The position numbers and the translations under genes were made by a program. Below are positions 19,337-32,190 of a stretch of 64,000 nucleotides of DNA, piece after piece. Each line of letters begins with the position of its first letter. Position 1 is the stretch's first letter. The notes below the pieces were generated by a model that was given only the letters and a program-made list of their open reading frames with translations, was not told the DNA's origin and did not search any database. The stretch comes from Harmothoe impar (taxonomy: Eukaryota; Annelida; Polychaeta; Phyllodocida; Polynoidae), in the NCBI GenBank assembly GCA_947462335.1, contig OX381704.1:48736942-48800941 (forward strand). The letters are read 5' to 3'.

Positions 19337-21628
19337 ATGACACAGTACGTATGCGAAAAGTGTTTCAAAATGTTTAAAAGACCGTACAACCACGAGAGAC
19401 ACGTAGAAAATTGTAGAGTAGTACCTAAGTTTTGCCCTCTATGCGGCGAAGGCGATTGCCGAAAGATCGCCTGTCGACGCGAATCTCTGGACGGAGTGAC
19501 CGTCCCTCCGCGCATATGTGCTGTACCGAACGGGGAGGAAACGTTCACGGCGAATTGGCCTGCGATACAAACGGGCGTCAGGATGCACGGGACTCGCGTG
19601 AGTGTAACAAACTTCAGGCTACCAACCGGCGAGTTGAGTGACGCTGTAGATACTATGCGTCGCATTCACTTGACACAAAGATTCAGATACAAAGTGGGTT
19701 TCTCGGTAGGCTTACTCTTACAACACAGAGAAGACAAGAGCAAACTGCGCTACTTTCACGCCTCCCAGAACAACGCAACTCTCATACAACCGCTCTCTAC
19801 TATAACTAATTCAGAAACTTTGGAAGAGCTCCTCTCAAAGATGGAAAACACCGTCGCTTGCGAGGAAGTACGGAAACTTTGCGACGCTGACACCAAGTGG
19901 CACGTTCTTTTTCCTACCAATTTGAACATTTGCGTTTACATGGGACCGGGGGAATTCCCCATAGGCGGTAGGATCACTCAGGCCGGTCGAGTTGGAAAGA
20001 GAAGCGGCGTGTTAGATTTTCCCAACAAGGACAACCTCTGCATCTTCCGCTGCATTTCCTTTCACTTATACAACACCAGCAAGCGCGCTTCAGATTTGTT
20101 ACGTCAGTTCTGTCCCGCTGCCACACCTGAATCCTTTCCGGGTCTGAACATCCGCGACTTACCCGCGTTAGAGAACTTGTTTGACGTACAGATAGCGGTT
20201 TACACCGCGTCGCGTCAAGTGCCGGGGCGGAAGTTGAGAAGACGCGTTACTCTGATCAGACCGCCTTCCAGAACTCTGGCCGCCCGAGGTAAAGTCAACC
20301 TACACCTGACGGCGAAAGGCGGTTTGCACGTCTCTCTCGTCACGGACTTCAACGCGTACGCGGGCATATACGAATGTTGCAAGTGTAAGGCGGCGTTCAC
20401 CACCGAGTTCTTGCTGAAGAGACACAGGAACCAGCTTTCCTCTTGCCGACAAGTCAAGTTGCGCTACGTAGGTGGCATCTACCAAAATTCGAGAACGATT
20501 TTCGAAGCGCTAGCAGACTTCTCCATTTTTCCCCCCGACGGACATTCCGGAATCTACCCTTACAAGATCGCCTTCGATTTCGAGGCTTTCTTCAGACCGT
20601 GCAAAGAACCGTCGACGGAACACGTGTCCCTGCTGTGGGATCACGTCCCTTTGTCGGCTAGCGTCGCATCCGACTTTCCGGGGTGGGAGGGGCCCGTCTG
20701 CTTCGTCAGAGAATCCGACGCAGATTCCGACCCCTTGTTGGACCGAGTTTTAAATCACATAAACGAGAACGCCAAAGTCATCGGGGAAGCTGTGCTAGAA
20801 CTTTACCGACCGACCTTAGCGAAGTTAGATGCGGCGATAGGTGAAGCTCTCCTGCTGGAGGAGGCGACGTTCACCCCTTCTCCAGGCGGCTTCGCTGCGG
20901 CTCAGACCAGACACCCGTTAGTTCAACTGAAGAAGCGTCTTCTGAGATACATCCGGCAAGCTCCAGTCGTGGGCTTCAACTCGGGGCGTTACGACTTGAA
21001 CCTGATCAAAATACGCCTTCACTCGTTCTTCGCCTCCGGAGACCGAAGAAACCAAGAATTCAGCGTCATAAAGAGAAGCAATCAATACTTGGCGGTTTAC
21101 ACACAGCACACGGTTTTCTTGGACGTAGTCAACTATTTGGCACCCGGTTACAACTACGCAACCTATTTGCGAGCTTTCACCAGGAACGAAGAGAAAGGTC
21201 ACTTTCCTTACGAATGGATGACGTCTACCAGGAAACTGGCAAACAGAACGCTGCCACCGAGATCGGCTTTCGACAGCGAGCTGACGGGCGTCAAAATGTC
21301 CGAATCCGACTACGCCGCATGTCAGAAAGTTTGGTCCGACGAGAGGATGCAAACTATGGAAGACTACTTGATCCACTACAACAACAAAGACGTCAAACCT
21401 TTCATAGAAGCTCTGAAAAATCACGCTAAATTTTTCCAAGATCGCGGCATTGACATGTTGAAAGACGGAGTTTCTCTCGCCGGTTTGACTTTACGGTTCC
21501 TCTTCCAAAACCTAGAAGACGCGTTCACAACGTTCCCCCAGTTCGACGCCGTCCTCCACGCTCTGATCAAAGAAAATCTAGTCGGCGGTCCTTCCATAGA
21601 TTTCACAAGAAGGGCACCACGCGGATAA
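19337..21628 (+). pseudogene. polB: Protein-primed DNA polymerase B, N-terminal and exonuclease part
   Basis: The frame is open from 19325 (GTG); ATG is at 19337. Numbering from 19325, a zinc-finger-like YVCEKC...HVENC (8-30) and CPLC are followed by KDNLCIFRCISFH (235-247) and GLHVSLVTDF (333-342), an OTU-protease-like Asp/Cys/His arrangement. A second Cys/His finger lies at 350-374. The 3'-5' exonuclease motifs follow: Exo I AFDFEAFF (416-423), Exo II VVGFNSGRYDLNLIK (548-562) and Exo III YNNKD (685-689). This is the layout of Polinton polymerases, which replicate linear DNA from a protein primer. The frame ends early at 21628. Homology continues in the frame one base back from about 21601, consistent with loss of one T from a T run at 21601-21603. 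Confidence 0.9.
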
Positions 21629-23451
21629 GGGAGCACAAGTACGGCGAAGAAGCGAGACCGTGCCAACACATCCTAGGACTAGACGCTAACTCTCTGTACT
21701 TGCGCTGCATGAGCGAAGCGCACTGCACGGGCTATTACGCGGTGAGACGGCCCGAGACCGAGTTCAAGCCCGAAATTAGGCAAAGAAACTCTCACAGCGC
21801 TTTGGAGTGGTTACGCTTCGTAGAGCACGACCGCGACGTGAAACTGCGCCACGCTTTGAACGGCGGCGAGATGGTTGTAGGCTGTCGGAGAATTCGCGTG
21901 GACGGGTTTCACGCGGCCTCTAATACGGTTTTCCAGTTTCACGGGTGTTGGTTCCACGCTCACGAGTGCATACCGTCGCACCGATATCAGTGCGCTTCAC
22001 TGAGAGAGGAGAGACGCGACAGAACGACCAGAGTAAGCGCTTACTTGAAAGCGCTAGGTCACAAGCTGGTCGTCGTGTGGGAGTGCGAATGGCGAGAGAT
22101 GAAGCGTCGAGATGAGCGGGTCAAGGCCTCCCAACAACGCTGGAAGGTTGACGCTTTGAAAGTGTCTCGAAACGCGATGAGCGAGAGCGACATCCTTTCC
22201 GCTGTGAAAGAGGAGAAAATGTTCGGTTTAGTTCAAGTGGACATCACTACGCCGCCTCACCTACGAGACTACTTCGAAGAAATGACCCCCGTTTTCAAGA
22301 ACGCGACCGTTTCAAAATCGGACATAGGACCTCACATGTCAGACTTTGCGCAGGAAGAAAAGCTGTTGAACACGCCTCAGAGATGTCTGATAGGGAGTTA
22401 CCACGGAAAAAATATTCTCTTGGGAACGCCGCTTCTCAAGTGGTATTTAGAGCACGGTTTGATAGTCACCAAAGTGCAGCTGGTGGTAGAATACCTACCT
22501 AAACGCTCCTTTGCCGGTTTCGCGGACGAAGTAACGGCGGCGCGAAGACGTGGCGACGTGAACGAGAACGAGAAAATTCTGTCAGACTGTTACAAGTTAA
22601 TGGGAAACGCTACGTACGGTAAAACAATCTGCAACAAAGAAAAACACACGGCGGTGAGATACACTGACAGTCGGAAGTTCGAACTATTGGCCAATTCGTG
22701 GCGCTTCAAAAAGGCGTCCGAGTTGAGTTCCGATCTGTTTGAAGTCGAACTACAACCGAAAACAGTCAACAACAACCTCCCTATTCAAATAGGGTTCATG
22801 GTATACCAGTACGCGAAGTTGAAAATGTTAGAGTTCACATACGACTTCTTGGATAGATTCGTCAATCGGCGCGATTATGCCCTTTGTCAAATGGACACCG
22901 ACAGTCTTTACATGGCTCTCAGCGGTGACACGTTGGATGACCTAGTCAAACCTCGCCTGAGAGAGACGTACTTCAGAGAGAAACGAAAGTGGCTTCCGAC
23001 AGCGGTGTGCGACGATCACTTAGAGCTTTTCGTGAAGACAAAAACGGAAAGAGTGCGAGAATGGTGTCCGCCGCCCGGCGGATGTTGTGAGAGACGGTAC
23101 CTTCACGATCTGAGAACTTCGGGGCTTATGAAAGCGGAGTGGGAAGGTGACGGGATCCTAAGTCTCAACCCTAAGACTTACATTTGCTACGATCGAGTCA
23201 GCGACACCGGTGAAAGAAAATCCAAAAAATGGAGTGCAAAAGGCGTACAGAAGAAACAAAACCCTCAGGAACCAGACGACTTCTTGGATGTTCTTCGCCA
23301 ACGAAAAACTCTCATTGCTGTAAATAGAAACTTCAAAGTGGTGCGAAACAAAATGGTCACCTACACCATAGAGAAAGACGGCGTGCGCTACTTGTATTAT
23401 AAGCGTCGCGTGCATTCTGACGGTGTGACAACGAGTCCTTTAGAGATATGA
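21601..23451 (+). pseudogene. polB: Protein-primed DNA polymerase B, palm/thumb part after the frameshift
   Basis: This frame holds the polymerase motifs: motif A LGLDANSLYL (Asp codon at 21682), motif B YKLMGNATYGKT (from 22591) and motif C QMDTDSLYM (DTD from 22894). A lysine-containing TKTERVREW lies near 23038 and the C-terminal SGLMKAEWEGDG and KWSAKGVQKKQN blocks near 23120-23260. All catalytic acidic residues expected of a family B polymerase are present, and there is no further stop, so apart from the single shift near 21601 the gene looks intact. That points to a very recent lesion or a sequence error rather than long decay. No slippery heptamer is present at the junction, unlike at 18297. 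Confidence 0.9.
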
Positions 23452-23509
23452 AAAAAAAAAAAATAAGCGTGTGCATCTTTTCAAAAATAGAGTGTTTATC
23501 AAGATTGAA

Positions 23510-23540
23510 AATAAATAAATAAAAAAAATAAAATAAAATA
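23510..23540 (+). terminator. Polyadenylation signals after polB
   Basis: AATAAATAAATAAA and AATAAAATAAAATA follow the polB stop codon by about 60-90 bp. Confidence 0.6.
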
Positions 23541-24084
23541 TTGTTGTGTTTTTATTTTCATACGTCTTCTTTTACTAGTAAGTCGCGCAGTCTCTTAAAG
23601 CGTCACTCATGTGACGACGTCGCTTCCAGTCACGTGATCCTAAAGACCCTCACTTCCTAAACAAAAAACTTCTTCTTCCGCTCACGTGATCAATCAAGTC
23701 ACTTCCGGTCACGTGATCCTCAATGAGGTCACTCACTTCCGGTCGGCCATTAGGTCATGTGACGTCACTTCCGCTCACGTGACTCATCAGGTCACTTCCG
23801 GTCACGTGATCCTAAATTAAGTCATATGACGTCACTTCCGGTCCCCTAAGTAGGTCAGTAGGTTACCCAGAATGCACCACTAATCCCCTAAGTAGGTCAC
23901 TTCCGGTCACGTGACCAAATGGTGGCCTCTGATTGGCTGCAGGGTTACCCAGAATGCACCACTAATCCCCTAAGTAGGTCACTTCCGGTCACGTGACCAA
24001 ATGGAGGCCTCTGATTGGCTGCATGTCGATTGAGTAATAAACAGTACTTAACTATAGTCCCGTTCCGATACATACTATACTACT
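23540..24084. repeat. Right TIR
   Basis: Inverse counterpart of the left TIR with the same CACGTGACCGGAAGTGAC composite motifs. It differs by indels and by two copies of TTACCCAGAATGCACCACTA, which the left TIR lacks. Its inner end, ACGTCTTC...TTATTTTCATA, matches the inverse of 15686-15725. Confidence 0.8.
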
Positions 24085-27000
24085 GTTCGGGAAGTCTATT
24101 AGCTGATATACCATCTTTAATTCACATTACCGGTATACATAAATTCAGTGTACGATGTCAGTATGTCTCCCACATATATTACTACATATGCAATTCATTC
24201 CTCCTCATTTATTGCCTATAGTGTAAAGCTATTGTGTATTTTGATGTATGGAAATAGCAATCATTTTAAATACATTACTTCTAGATCTGTATGCTGATGT
24301 GTATATATACGCGTGCACCCCTAAATGGCTTCTTTGTAAAATATCAACTTAGCTATACCGCCGCAGGCCTGAGTAATGAACACATCATGACCCTCAAAAC
24401 AGTAATGCCTAAAATAGCATACCGTATGTATGATAGATGGAGGTGGATCCATCCTAGCATTAAAGCTGAAATTTCAGCACATGGATACTGAAGTCCGCTG
24501 AAGAATTCCTGTATATAAATGTTGTGAAATATTGTTCAATTTGGTATACTGTCAAAAGGGGTGTGTTAAATATGTTAGTAACATACTTTGATATTGACTT
24601 GTATCGTTTTTATGGGTGAATTGATATCAAATCAGAGTGGCACATACTCTGGTAGGTACCGTATATACATAAGCCACCCACATTGAAGGTGGGAGGTGTA
24701 AGTATGGTGCTGGCGCCCTGCCAGAATGTCAGTCAACAAAAGGGCTTCTTCACATGGAGCTCGAGGTCTTGTGGACGGCCAATATCATGGGTTTACATGG
24801 AGACACTTATGCCTATTTTACTTAGAACCCAGCAGCACCCCATGCACAAAGGGCTATGGACGTTACCCGCTATTACCATTACCTGCTCCACTGCCTAAAG
24901 TAAATAAGTTGGCGTCTTCCCAAATATATCAATAGCTGCTGCTGTTGTGTGGGACTATTTAAACACCAGCCCTTGGGGAATGGTGAGCTGTGGAGGACAC
25001 AGTGCTAACACATGTCTGGTAAGTTCCAATTCTTGCTACCCTTCCAGTAATACTTGGAGTGGAGCAAGAACCAGCTCTCTGTGCCTTTATAGGGGAGTTG
25101 GGTCCTGGGGTTATTGCCGGGTTATTGGCAATATTATTGGTGTATAATGATCAGGAGCTGAGTCCACTTTGAAGTGTTGTTGGCGTTTTGCTTGTGTGTG
25201 CATGCATGCATGGCCACCAGCAGTAGAGGAAGTGTGTTGTAGGGGGCTGGGGGCATGGGATCAGCAGAGGGGGGTGGTGAGTGGCTGCAGATCGGGAGGC
25301 ACCCTACTGGAGCAGTGCCTCCAGTGGGCCATGTGAAATCAAGACGGCACAGGCACACACTACCATTTGGTTCAATGAGCTGCCTCTGGGCTGGGCACCG
25401 CGCGACATGATGTTGTTTGTCCCCCACGTCCATCCCTGCCAGCCTCCTCCTCACCACTACTATCCTGCCCGACCTCAGAAAGGCCGATTCTGGCTCGGTG
25501 CCAACTCCTGCCGATTCGCCAATAATGCCGCCGCGCTGAGCTCCAGTCCCTCTCACCTCCCGTCCACCTCCTCATCCTAGCCTCCCACACCTCAGTGAAC
25601 CCCCGACATTGCAACCCCACTTCTATCCCTGCCAGTCCCAACCACCCTAGGGCCTAGTCAAACACCATTCATTCCTTCCCATCCTCCCCATCCTAACACC
25701 TTCTAAAAAACAAACACACCCTTCCATAAAAACACCCACTAATCCAGTTTCCAAAAAAACTGATAATGATTTTCCATCCTTCGTGCATGTTTACCAAACC
25801 AGTTACCTGGCCGCCCAGGCATGCTGACACTATCGACCCAGATAGGCACCTCTGTGGTCTAAGACTGTAGCTCACACTTGACACTTCACCCCCAGGTTCT
25901 GTGCTAGGAGTTTAGAGCATTCTTCAATTTCTTGGGGAAGCCACATGCTAGAAGCCACATCGAAGCCTTAACGTGGGACTGGGTAACTAGAGCCTAGGGA
26001 GTAGGGAGGGAATGAAATGAGGTGACTGGTATTTTAGACCATGGTGGGGGAGGTAAGGAGAAGGTGTATGTGAGCTTGGGTGGTCGTGGGGTGACTGAGA
26101 GGCGGGCTAAAGGGTGATCAGAGGTGCGAAAAGGTGCCGGAGGTCAGGAAGAGAAACGGGGTAGGTGGCCCCAAATCTGAAATGTACCCCTAAGCTGCAT
26201 TTGCAGTGAAATATCTGCTGATGGCGATTGGGCGGAGGCCCTGCCATGCCCCCCCCCCCCTCCCGTTCTCCCCCCGTCGCAGAGTCGTAAATTCACACAG
26301 CTCCATTGCCTTTGCCACACCAACACAATGAAAAGGAACCCTAGTGCTTGGTCGGTGGGCGGGTTTAGATAGGGTAGGGGGGGGGGGGGGGGGGAGAGGC
26401 TGTTGCGTGGAGGGGGAGGGGGTGTCTAGCGCTAGAGCCTCCGGTCGCCCACCGCAGCAGTTCTTGGCACCGTGCCAGCTTGAACCATCTTGCGAAACGC
26501 GGTCAGGCAGGGTTCTCGCCACCTGATCACTAAACCTTCTCCAGTGCTGAACTGTGCAATAAAGACGAGGGCTTCTACTCATTTTTATAAAACGGTAGGT
26601 CATTTGGTGCAACTTGAGAGACGTCCCTGCCGTTTGATTTAGCGTAACAGTGCCCCGTGAACGATCAGTAATTCGTCTAGACATGATTATAATTACTCTT
26701 TGATTGCTTGCATAGTAATGTACAACGTCATCTGCAGTACCACTCAACAACCACTCAACTGCCAATTATAGCCGATTGCTGGTGCAGACGACCCTGTATT
26801 TTGTACTAATTTAATTCTAGTTGATTACATGAGGTTTATTACTAAACCGTTATTGCATGAGAGGGAAAGGGTTTTAAATGTTGTATATAAATAATGGACG
26901 CCTCGTTGACTGTCTGTTGTTTTATAATTTACCCCCATACATTTGTGTACTATAATGAACCATTTGAGAAGAGAGGGGCTGGGAGCTCCCCTCCCCCCCC

Positions 27001-28538
27001 CCCCCCAAAAAAAAATCATGAGAGGGTCCCCTATTAGCTATCCCCTATGTAGTTGTGGTCAGAAGGTTCAACAACATTCTTCCTTCCTACATTAGGTCCC
27101 CCTATTTAAGCCTATATTTCAAAGAACGTAGTGCCTCACAACCAAGAAGGTTTGTCGGTGGAGGGGTACCGAGATTTCGGCCTCTAAGCAGTTTCTATGT
27201 CCGTATTTGCCTGTAGGACTGAACAAGGTTTAAGCCATGCACTCTGTATACGTGCTCCCTTTTACTTCCAACGTCGTTTCACCTGCAGCCCTTTGAACCA
27301 CCCACGCACTGATGAGACTAGACTCTGACCTCCAACTTACCCCCTAGGAAGGGCGTGGCATGAACACAAGACTGTCCTTAGATATAACTATGTATCTGCA
27401 TAGAGAATATATACTTATAATTTACCATGCTTGGGATTTGTATAATATATCATCTTTCATAATTGCACATGTATTATTATACTGTATAAAGAATGCTCTG
27501 ACGTTGAGGTAATGACTAATGCTTTATGATAGATTAGGTTAGATGCTCCCTTTGTCTGAACAGAATAAAACATGGGAAGTTCAGACCACGTGACATCATC
27601 AGCGTAATCAACCACAATAAAAAAATGTAAGGCAGTCGTCACTATTTAATAAGACAGGTGGAGATATTTGAATGAATTTCCAACCCCTGTTGTTAAATAA
27701 TGACCCACACTCTAAGCATTACAAAAAGAAGATTACAAAATGTCAATTCTAGTACATGTAGTAGGATGTGGTTGTACTTTGCACGAGATTATGAAGGCCA
27801 CACTGTGTACCACACAGATAGAACCAGGTTGCAGCTGCCTATTTCGTGTTTTTCCCTCCTGTACAAAGGTTGGGTAAATACGTCATATCAAACCAACCAG
27901 CACTTTGCCTCAGCTGCTGGTGATGTGCTGTTTACTCTGAAAAGAGTGATTTCAATATTATATTGTATTATCCCCCAAAATGGGTCACTTTTTATTCCTG
28001 TTCAACTCAGATAATATTGTGTTGAAAAGAGTGTATGTGCATATAGGAAGGCTTACATGGCATGTATATAAAAAATGTGAGTATACAATCGCATGTTATA
28101 AGAGGTTAAATATGAATAGTGCATGCAGGCATATATGTATATCGTCATCATCATGAGGTAAAAAGACAAGAACATTGTTTGTAACTCGTATTATATGTAT
28201 ATACATATAGTGTGTATAACTATAGGTAGTGCTTATGTAAATAGGAGTAAGTTATCTGTGTTAGTTGTCCGATTTGATGCTAATAGCTATATGCATAATA
28301 GTGTACCATTGTGGGATCTAAAGAACGGATGGTACATCATGTATGTATCACATTATGTATCCATGATATGTAGACAACGTTTACAAATGAAGTCCCCTAA
28401 TTTTTATTCTTCAAGATCCTGGCACCTCTTTTCACAGACCGTTTCAGATTGACCTATACAAATGTACTAGCCCTAGTATGTCCTATATCACGCTTCATCT
28501 CTAAACTTACCTCCCCCCCCGCCCCCATCTCCGAGCCG

Positions 28539-28566
28539 GTGACGTCAATTGTGAACGTTCCCTTGG
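28539..28566. mobile_element. GAACGTTCCC MITE fragment
   Basis: GGTGACGTCAATTGTGAACG then TTCCCT matches the right terminus of the copy ending at 36711. No left end was found. Confidence 0.4.
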
Positions 28567-31500
28567 TCCCTAGGACATGCGCAGAGGACATGGATAGTTC
28601 ATTATACATATATCAAACATTCATACCAGATTTGAGTGAAAGGGGAATGGTATAGAATAAAGAATAGCGATCAATATTAAATTGTTGAACTAGATAATTT
28701 CGAAGGTAACAAATAGAACTATACCCGGGCGGGTAGTTGACTTCCTTCTTCAATATTTTCCCTGGTTATACTTTAGCTATAGAATACTGTAAACTGGTAG
28801 TGGCACGCTTCCCCAGCCCACTGTACAAGACACACATTCAATTTTAGACCGACTTTAGAAGAGTATACAACATTATTGGGGGAAAAACCAATACCCACAT
28901 AATGTAATAAGATGTACACATAATTATGTACACATACAGGCCACACATACAACACATACCATAGTGTAGCATATCACTTGGAATACAGCTAGGATCTATA
29001 CATGACTAGGGTTGGTGGGTGAGGATGTGGGGAGGGGGGGCGTTTGTTACACAAGGTGTAGATATTACACCCAGTAGGGTCATGTTGAGTATTACGTGAT
29101 GGGATTAGACTACACAGGGTTATATTATATACAGGCTGATCAGCCTGCCACTACCCGCTGGGCTCATATTGCAGACTCCAGGCGGGGATTGATCCCAGCC
29201 CCGTCAGGCTATACCGGCAAGGTACGAGCGGGCAGTCGTCCAATAATATTAGTGCACCCTTTGTCCGCCTGGGGGAATAGAAAGGGGGTCGTCTAATATA
29301 CGGCGCATGTGGGTGGCGAGAGAAATCTGGGGGTGTGGTGGCTCTCTAGCATCAGGAGCATGGGTCTCCCCTAGACCTCTGGAGTACCACAGGGATCCTT
29401 TCTAGGATCTGGTATGTGTAACATTGTTAGAGGATTAAGCGACACTTATCTATTCTATAACTCGTCCATATCTATAGTTGTACGGCCTGTGTAGAAGGCC
29501 TCTAATCCAAGCATAGATTTTCCTGCCGTAATAGTCACTTCAGGCATGTATAGTAAATCGATACGTCAACTAGTTAAAGGCAATGATGAAGGGAGAGTAA
29601 TGGGCGTGCCAGCTGGCTGAGAGCCAACCCACAGAGTTTTAGAGAATGGGTCTTTACAGCAAGTTCTTGGCCGACCACTATAGTAATGTATAGTCTATAC
29701 ATAAAGCACCCACCTACCTGTGGGTATCAAACAAGGTTGTCAGGCAAGAACGTATCATTTCCTAGTATTGAATTTCAAAGATATGTCACATGAACCAGGA
29801 CCATAATGAACTCCATTAGTACACACTGCTTTTGTAATATACCAGAATTGATTTGCATTGCAGGGAACATATATGACTTCCGATATGATATATTATACTT
29901 AATTGATAATCATGCTCTGTGGTAGATAAAAAGCAGTACACATGTGATTCTTACAATCAGAAAATTCATTATATATTCGTACGCATAATATATTATATTT
30001 CCCAACTCACTTGGAATATGAGCCACACCCCAGATTCCAGTATTCTACATCTGTTTCCAAAGAACCCATTACACTAAAAATATTGTAATTCTACACCATT
30101 TTTTCTCGGCTAACTGTGAGTCTATCTAGGCGTGTATGGACGTGGCCTTTACCCTCACACAGCCCAGCCGACCGTATGGAACAGAGGGCATCGGTGTATA
30201 CGAGGGTCACCGAAAGCACCCGACGACCTCTTCGTTGATACACTCCTCTTCTTTATCATAATAGAAATTTATGGTAATAGTGTGTTCCCCCCACTGCGTT
30301 CTGTCGGTCTGTCATGATTCACCATAGGTCTTTTTCTTATTCCATTGGGATAGTGTTACGATGTCATCTAGTTCTTGATATGATGGCCTCCGTCCTTTTA
30401 TGTCTTTGATCAAATTAGAGAGGGAGACGCATTAAATTCCGAATGTGGTGTGTTTCTCAGGAGGTACGTGCCTTGATGTGCATATGTGGAATGATACTGC
30501 TAAGATAATAACATAATACTGTTTCATTCCGACATTATAGCTCCCATTTAAATAGTACTGGAAGCACACATAGATAAAAGCTTTATGCTGAGCAATAACA
30601 GAAGCACGGTCTACAAGAGGGACTGGATCATTACATTACATCACATTACTCCGAATAGAATATTGATAATTTGTCTTTCTTTCCTGTATGTCTCTCTATG
30701 TCTGTGGTCTCTCTTTAAGGCCAAAACCCACAGGGTGTTCCATGCTGGAATATCTCTGCGAATTGGGAATCTGTTGCGAATTGGGGACCTCCCTCCAATT
30801 CGCAACAGATGTAACTACAAGAGAAGGGTATAACCGCAACAAATCTGCTGCGAATTGGGCACAAACTAAGATATAGATAATTAGATATTTTTCCTTGCTT
30901 AGTAAGAAAATCTCTGCGAATTCACTGTTCAGACCATGTATATCAAACATCTGGAAAATAAGGGGGGGTACTCCTGATTTCTGATAATATATTGACATTA
31001 TTTTTCAACTATTTTCCTTGAATGATATATATGATCTACCTAGCACTAGTTCTACATGATGTGATATTTCAAATTATATATCAATGGATGTCCCCTCAAT
31101 AGTAAATCAACTGTAAGCACAATTATCATGAAGTAACTCCCCCCAAATCCAACATTTAATCCTTACACATAAAATCAATGCAGCCTAATATGCAGAGGTT
31201 CACTGCCATATGTATATGCAACATTGGGATTTGGAACTTGCAATAGTATGTAAGAACCCCTGCGATTTGGAGTATAAGCAAGGCTCCTAGAACGCAATAG
31301 GCATAGAATGCAGAGGGTTACGAGCCATAAATCGCCCTGTGGGATTCGACCTTTACTGTATGGTGATTTTCTCATCCAATATCTACAAAATATAATATGG
31401 TTAACACACATGTTCCTGACCGTTTGACCCGTAATGCACACCAATAATAAGCTGTATAACTTTTGCGATGAGGGCCTGTCCCCCTTACAAGTGTTGAAAT

Positions 31501-32140
31501 AAATGTGAGTCATTCCATTCATGTTAAAGTGGCCGTGGCCTTCATATCGCTGCTTTGTCATACTGGTAAGAGAAAATCTTAAAAGTAGATTCTATAAATC
31601 TATTTTTGCGGATTCCATCCCATCATAGAATATTGCTCATTAAAGCAATCCTACCCACAAGATGGCATAATATACTTCTTTCACGTCAGAATGAGTACAC
31701 TTTATACATTTTAATTAAAAACATAGAGACAGAAACAATTATGAGTCAATTAATTTGTGGGTAAATATTAGTATTAGTCTGTACCTTGATCTTAGCATCA
31801 GCTAATGATTTGTTCCCAAGGCACCAAGGTTTCAGGCGGTCATTGACACCAACAAATTGCCTTTTGCCATTTGAGCCTGGAAAGAACACCACCTACTGAG
31901 GATCATGTGCCTTTTTGTACACAATGCCTTGATATCCCCCACTTTTGTGCAAGACCACTGACTATAAGGTTTCTAATTTCAGTATGAAAACCCCAGCCGA
32001 ACTAGAGACCATAGCACACAGTGGGTAGCTTTACAATGACATTTTCGGATGCTGGTACCCTGGAGGTTTAGGCAACATAAACCCTCCCTCAGCGGGACCC
32101 AGCGACACCTCACGTGTTACTAAAGCTTCTGGGGCATCAC

Positions 32141-32190
32141 CACTTCCGGTGGGAAGCCCGCGCATGCGTGCTAGCACACGTCATGGCGGC
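32141..32190 (+). promoter_or_regulatory. Candidate host core promoter
   Basis: Within 50 bp lie CACTTCCGG (ETS type), CGCGCATGCGTG (NRF-1 type) and TCATGGCGGC (YY1 type, often over a start codon). This combination marks TATA-less CpG promoters of metazoan housekeeping genes. The ATG at 32183 opens only six codons before a stop, but a GTAGTT donor-like site lies within them, so a tiny first coding exon is possible. No downstream exon was identified. Confidence 0.35.

Larger units (their letters stand above)
14626..24084. mobile_element. Compact Polinton/Maverick-like element, 9,459 bp
   Basis: The termini are AGTAGTATAGTATGTATCGG at the left and its exact inverse complement at the right. Each is abutted by GTTCGG (14620-14625, 24085-24090), a 6-bp target duplication. 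Six-base duplications, long TIRs and AG...CT ends are the hallmarks of Polintons. The same family is indicated by the protein-primed polymerase B inside. Gene order is a minus-strand death-domain protein, a divergent promoter region, a low-complexity/PC4-like protein, then polB. Typical Polintons are 15-20 kb; here no rve integrase, FtsK/A32 ATPase, cysteine protease gene or capsid gene is seen. Mobilisation in trans is therefore inferred. Confidence 0.9.
14233..24116. mobile_element. TTAA-flanked MITE, copy A, split by the Polinton-like element
   Basis: TTAA at 14229-14232 is followed by AGATGGTGTGTCAGCTAAA, and the right end ...TAGCTGATATACCATCT is followed by TTAA at 24117-24120. Removing the 14626-24084 insert and one GTTCGG copy leaves about 415 bp that align along their whole length with copies at 41057, 42516 and 45103. 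TTAA duplication fits a Kolobok- or piggyBac-type non-autonomous element. It has no coding capacity. Confidence 0.85.

Noticed and set aside
18849..19343. 164-residue minus-strand frame over the PC4-like gene
   Set aside because: Shadow of the plus-strand gene; its start region is translated CA/GATA microsatellite.
20918..21439. 173-residue minus-strand frame
   Set aside because: Antisense shadow of the polB exonuclease domain.
26190..26765. 191-residue minus-strand frame
   Set aside because: Composition follows poly-C/G tracts, with no domain and no supporting start or splice signals.
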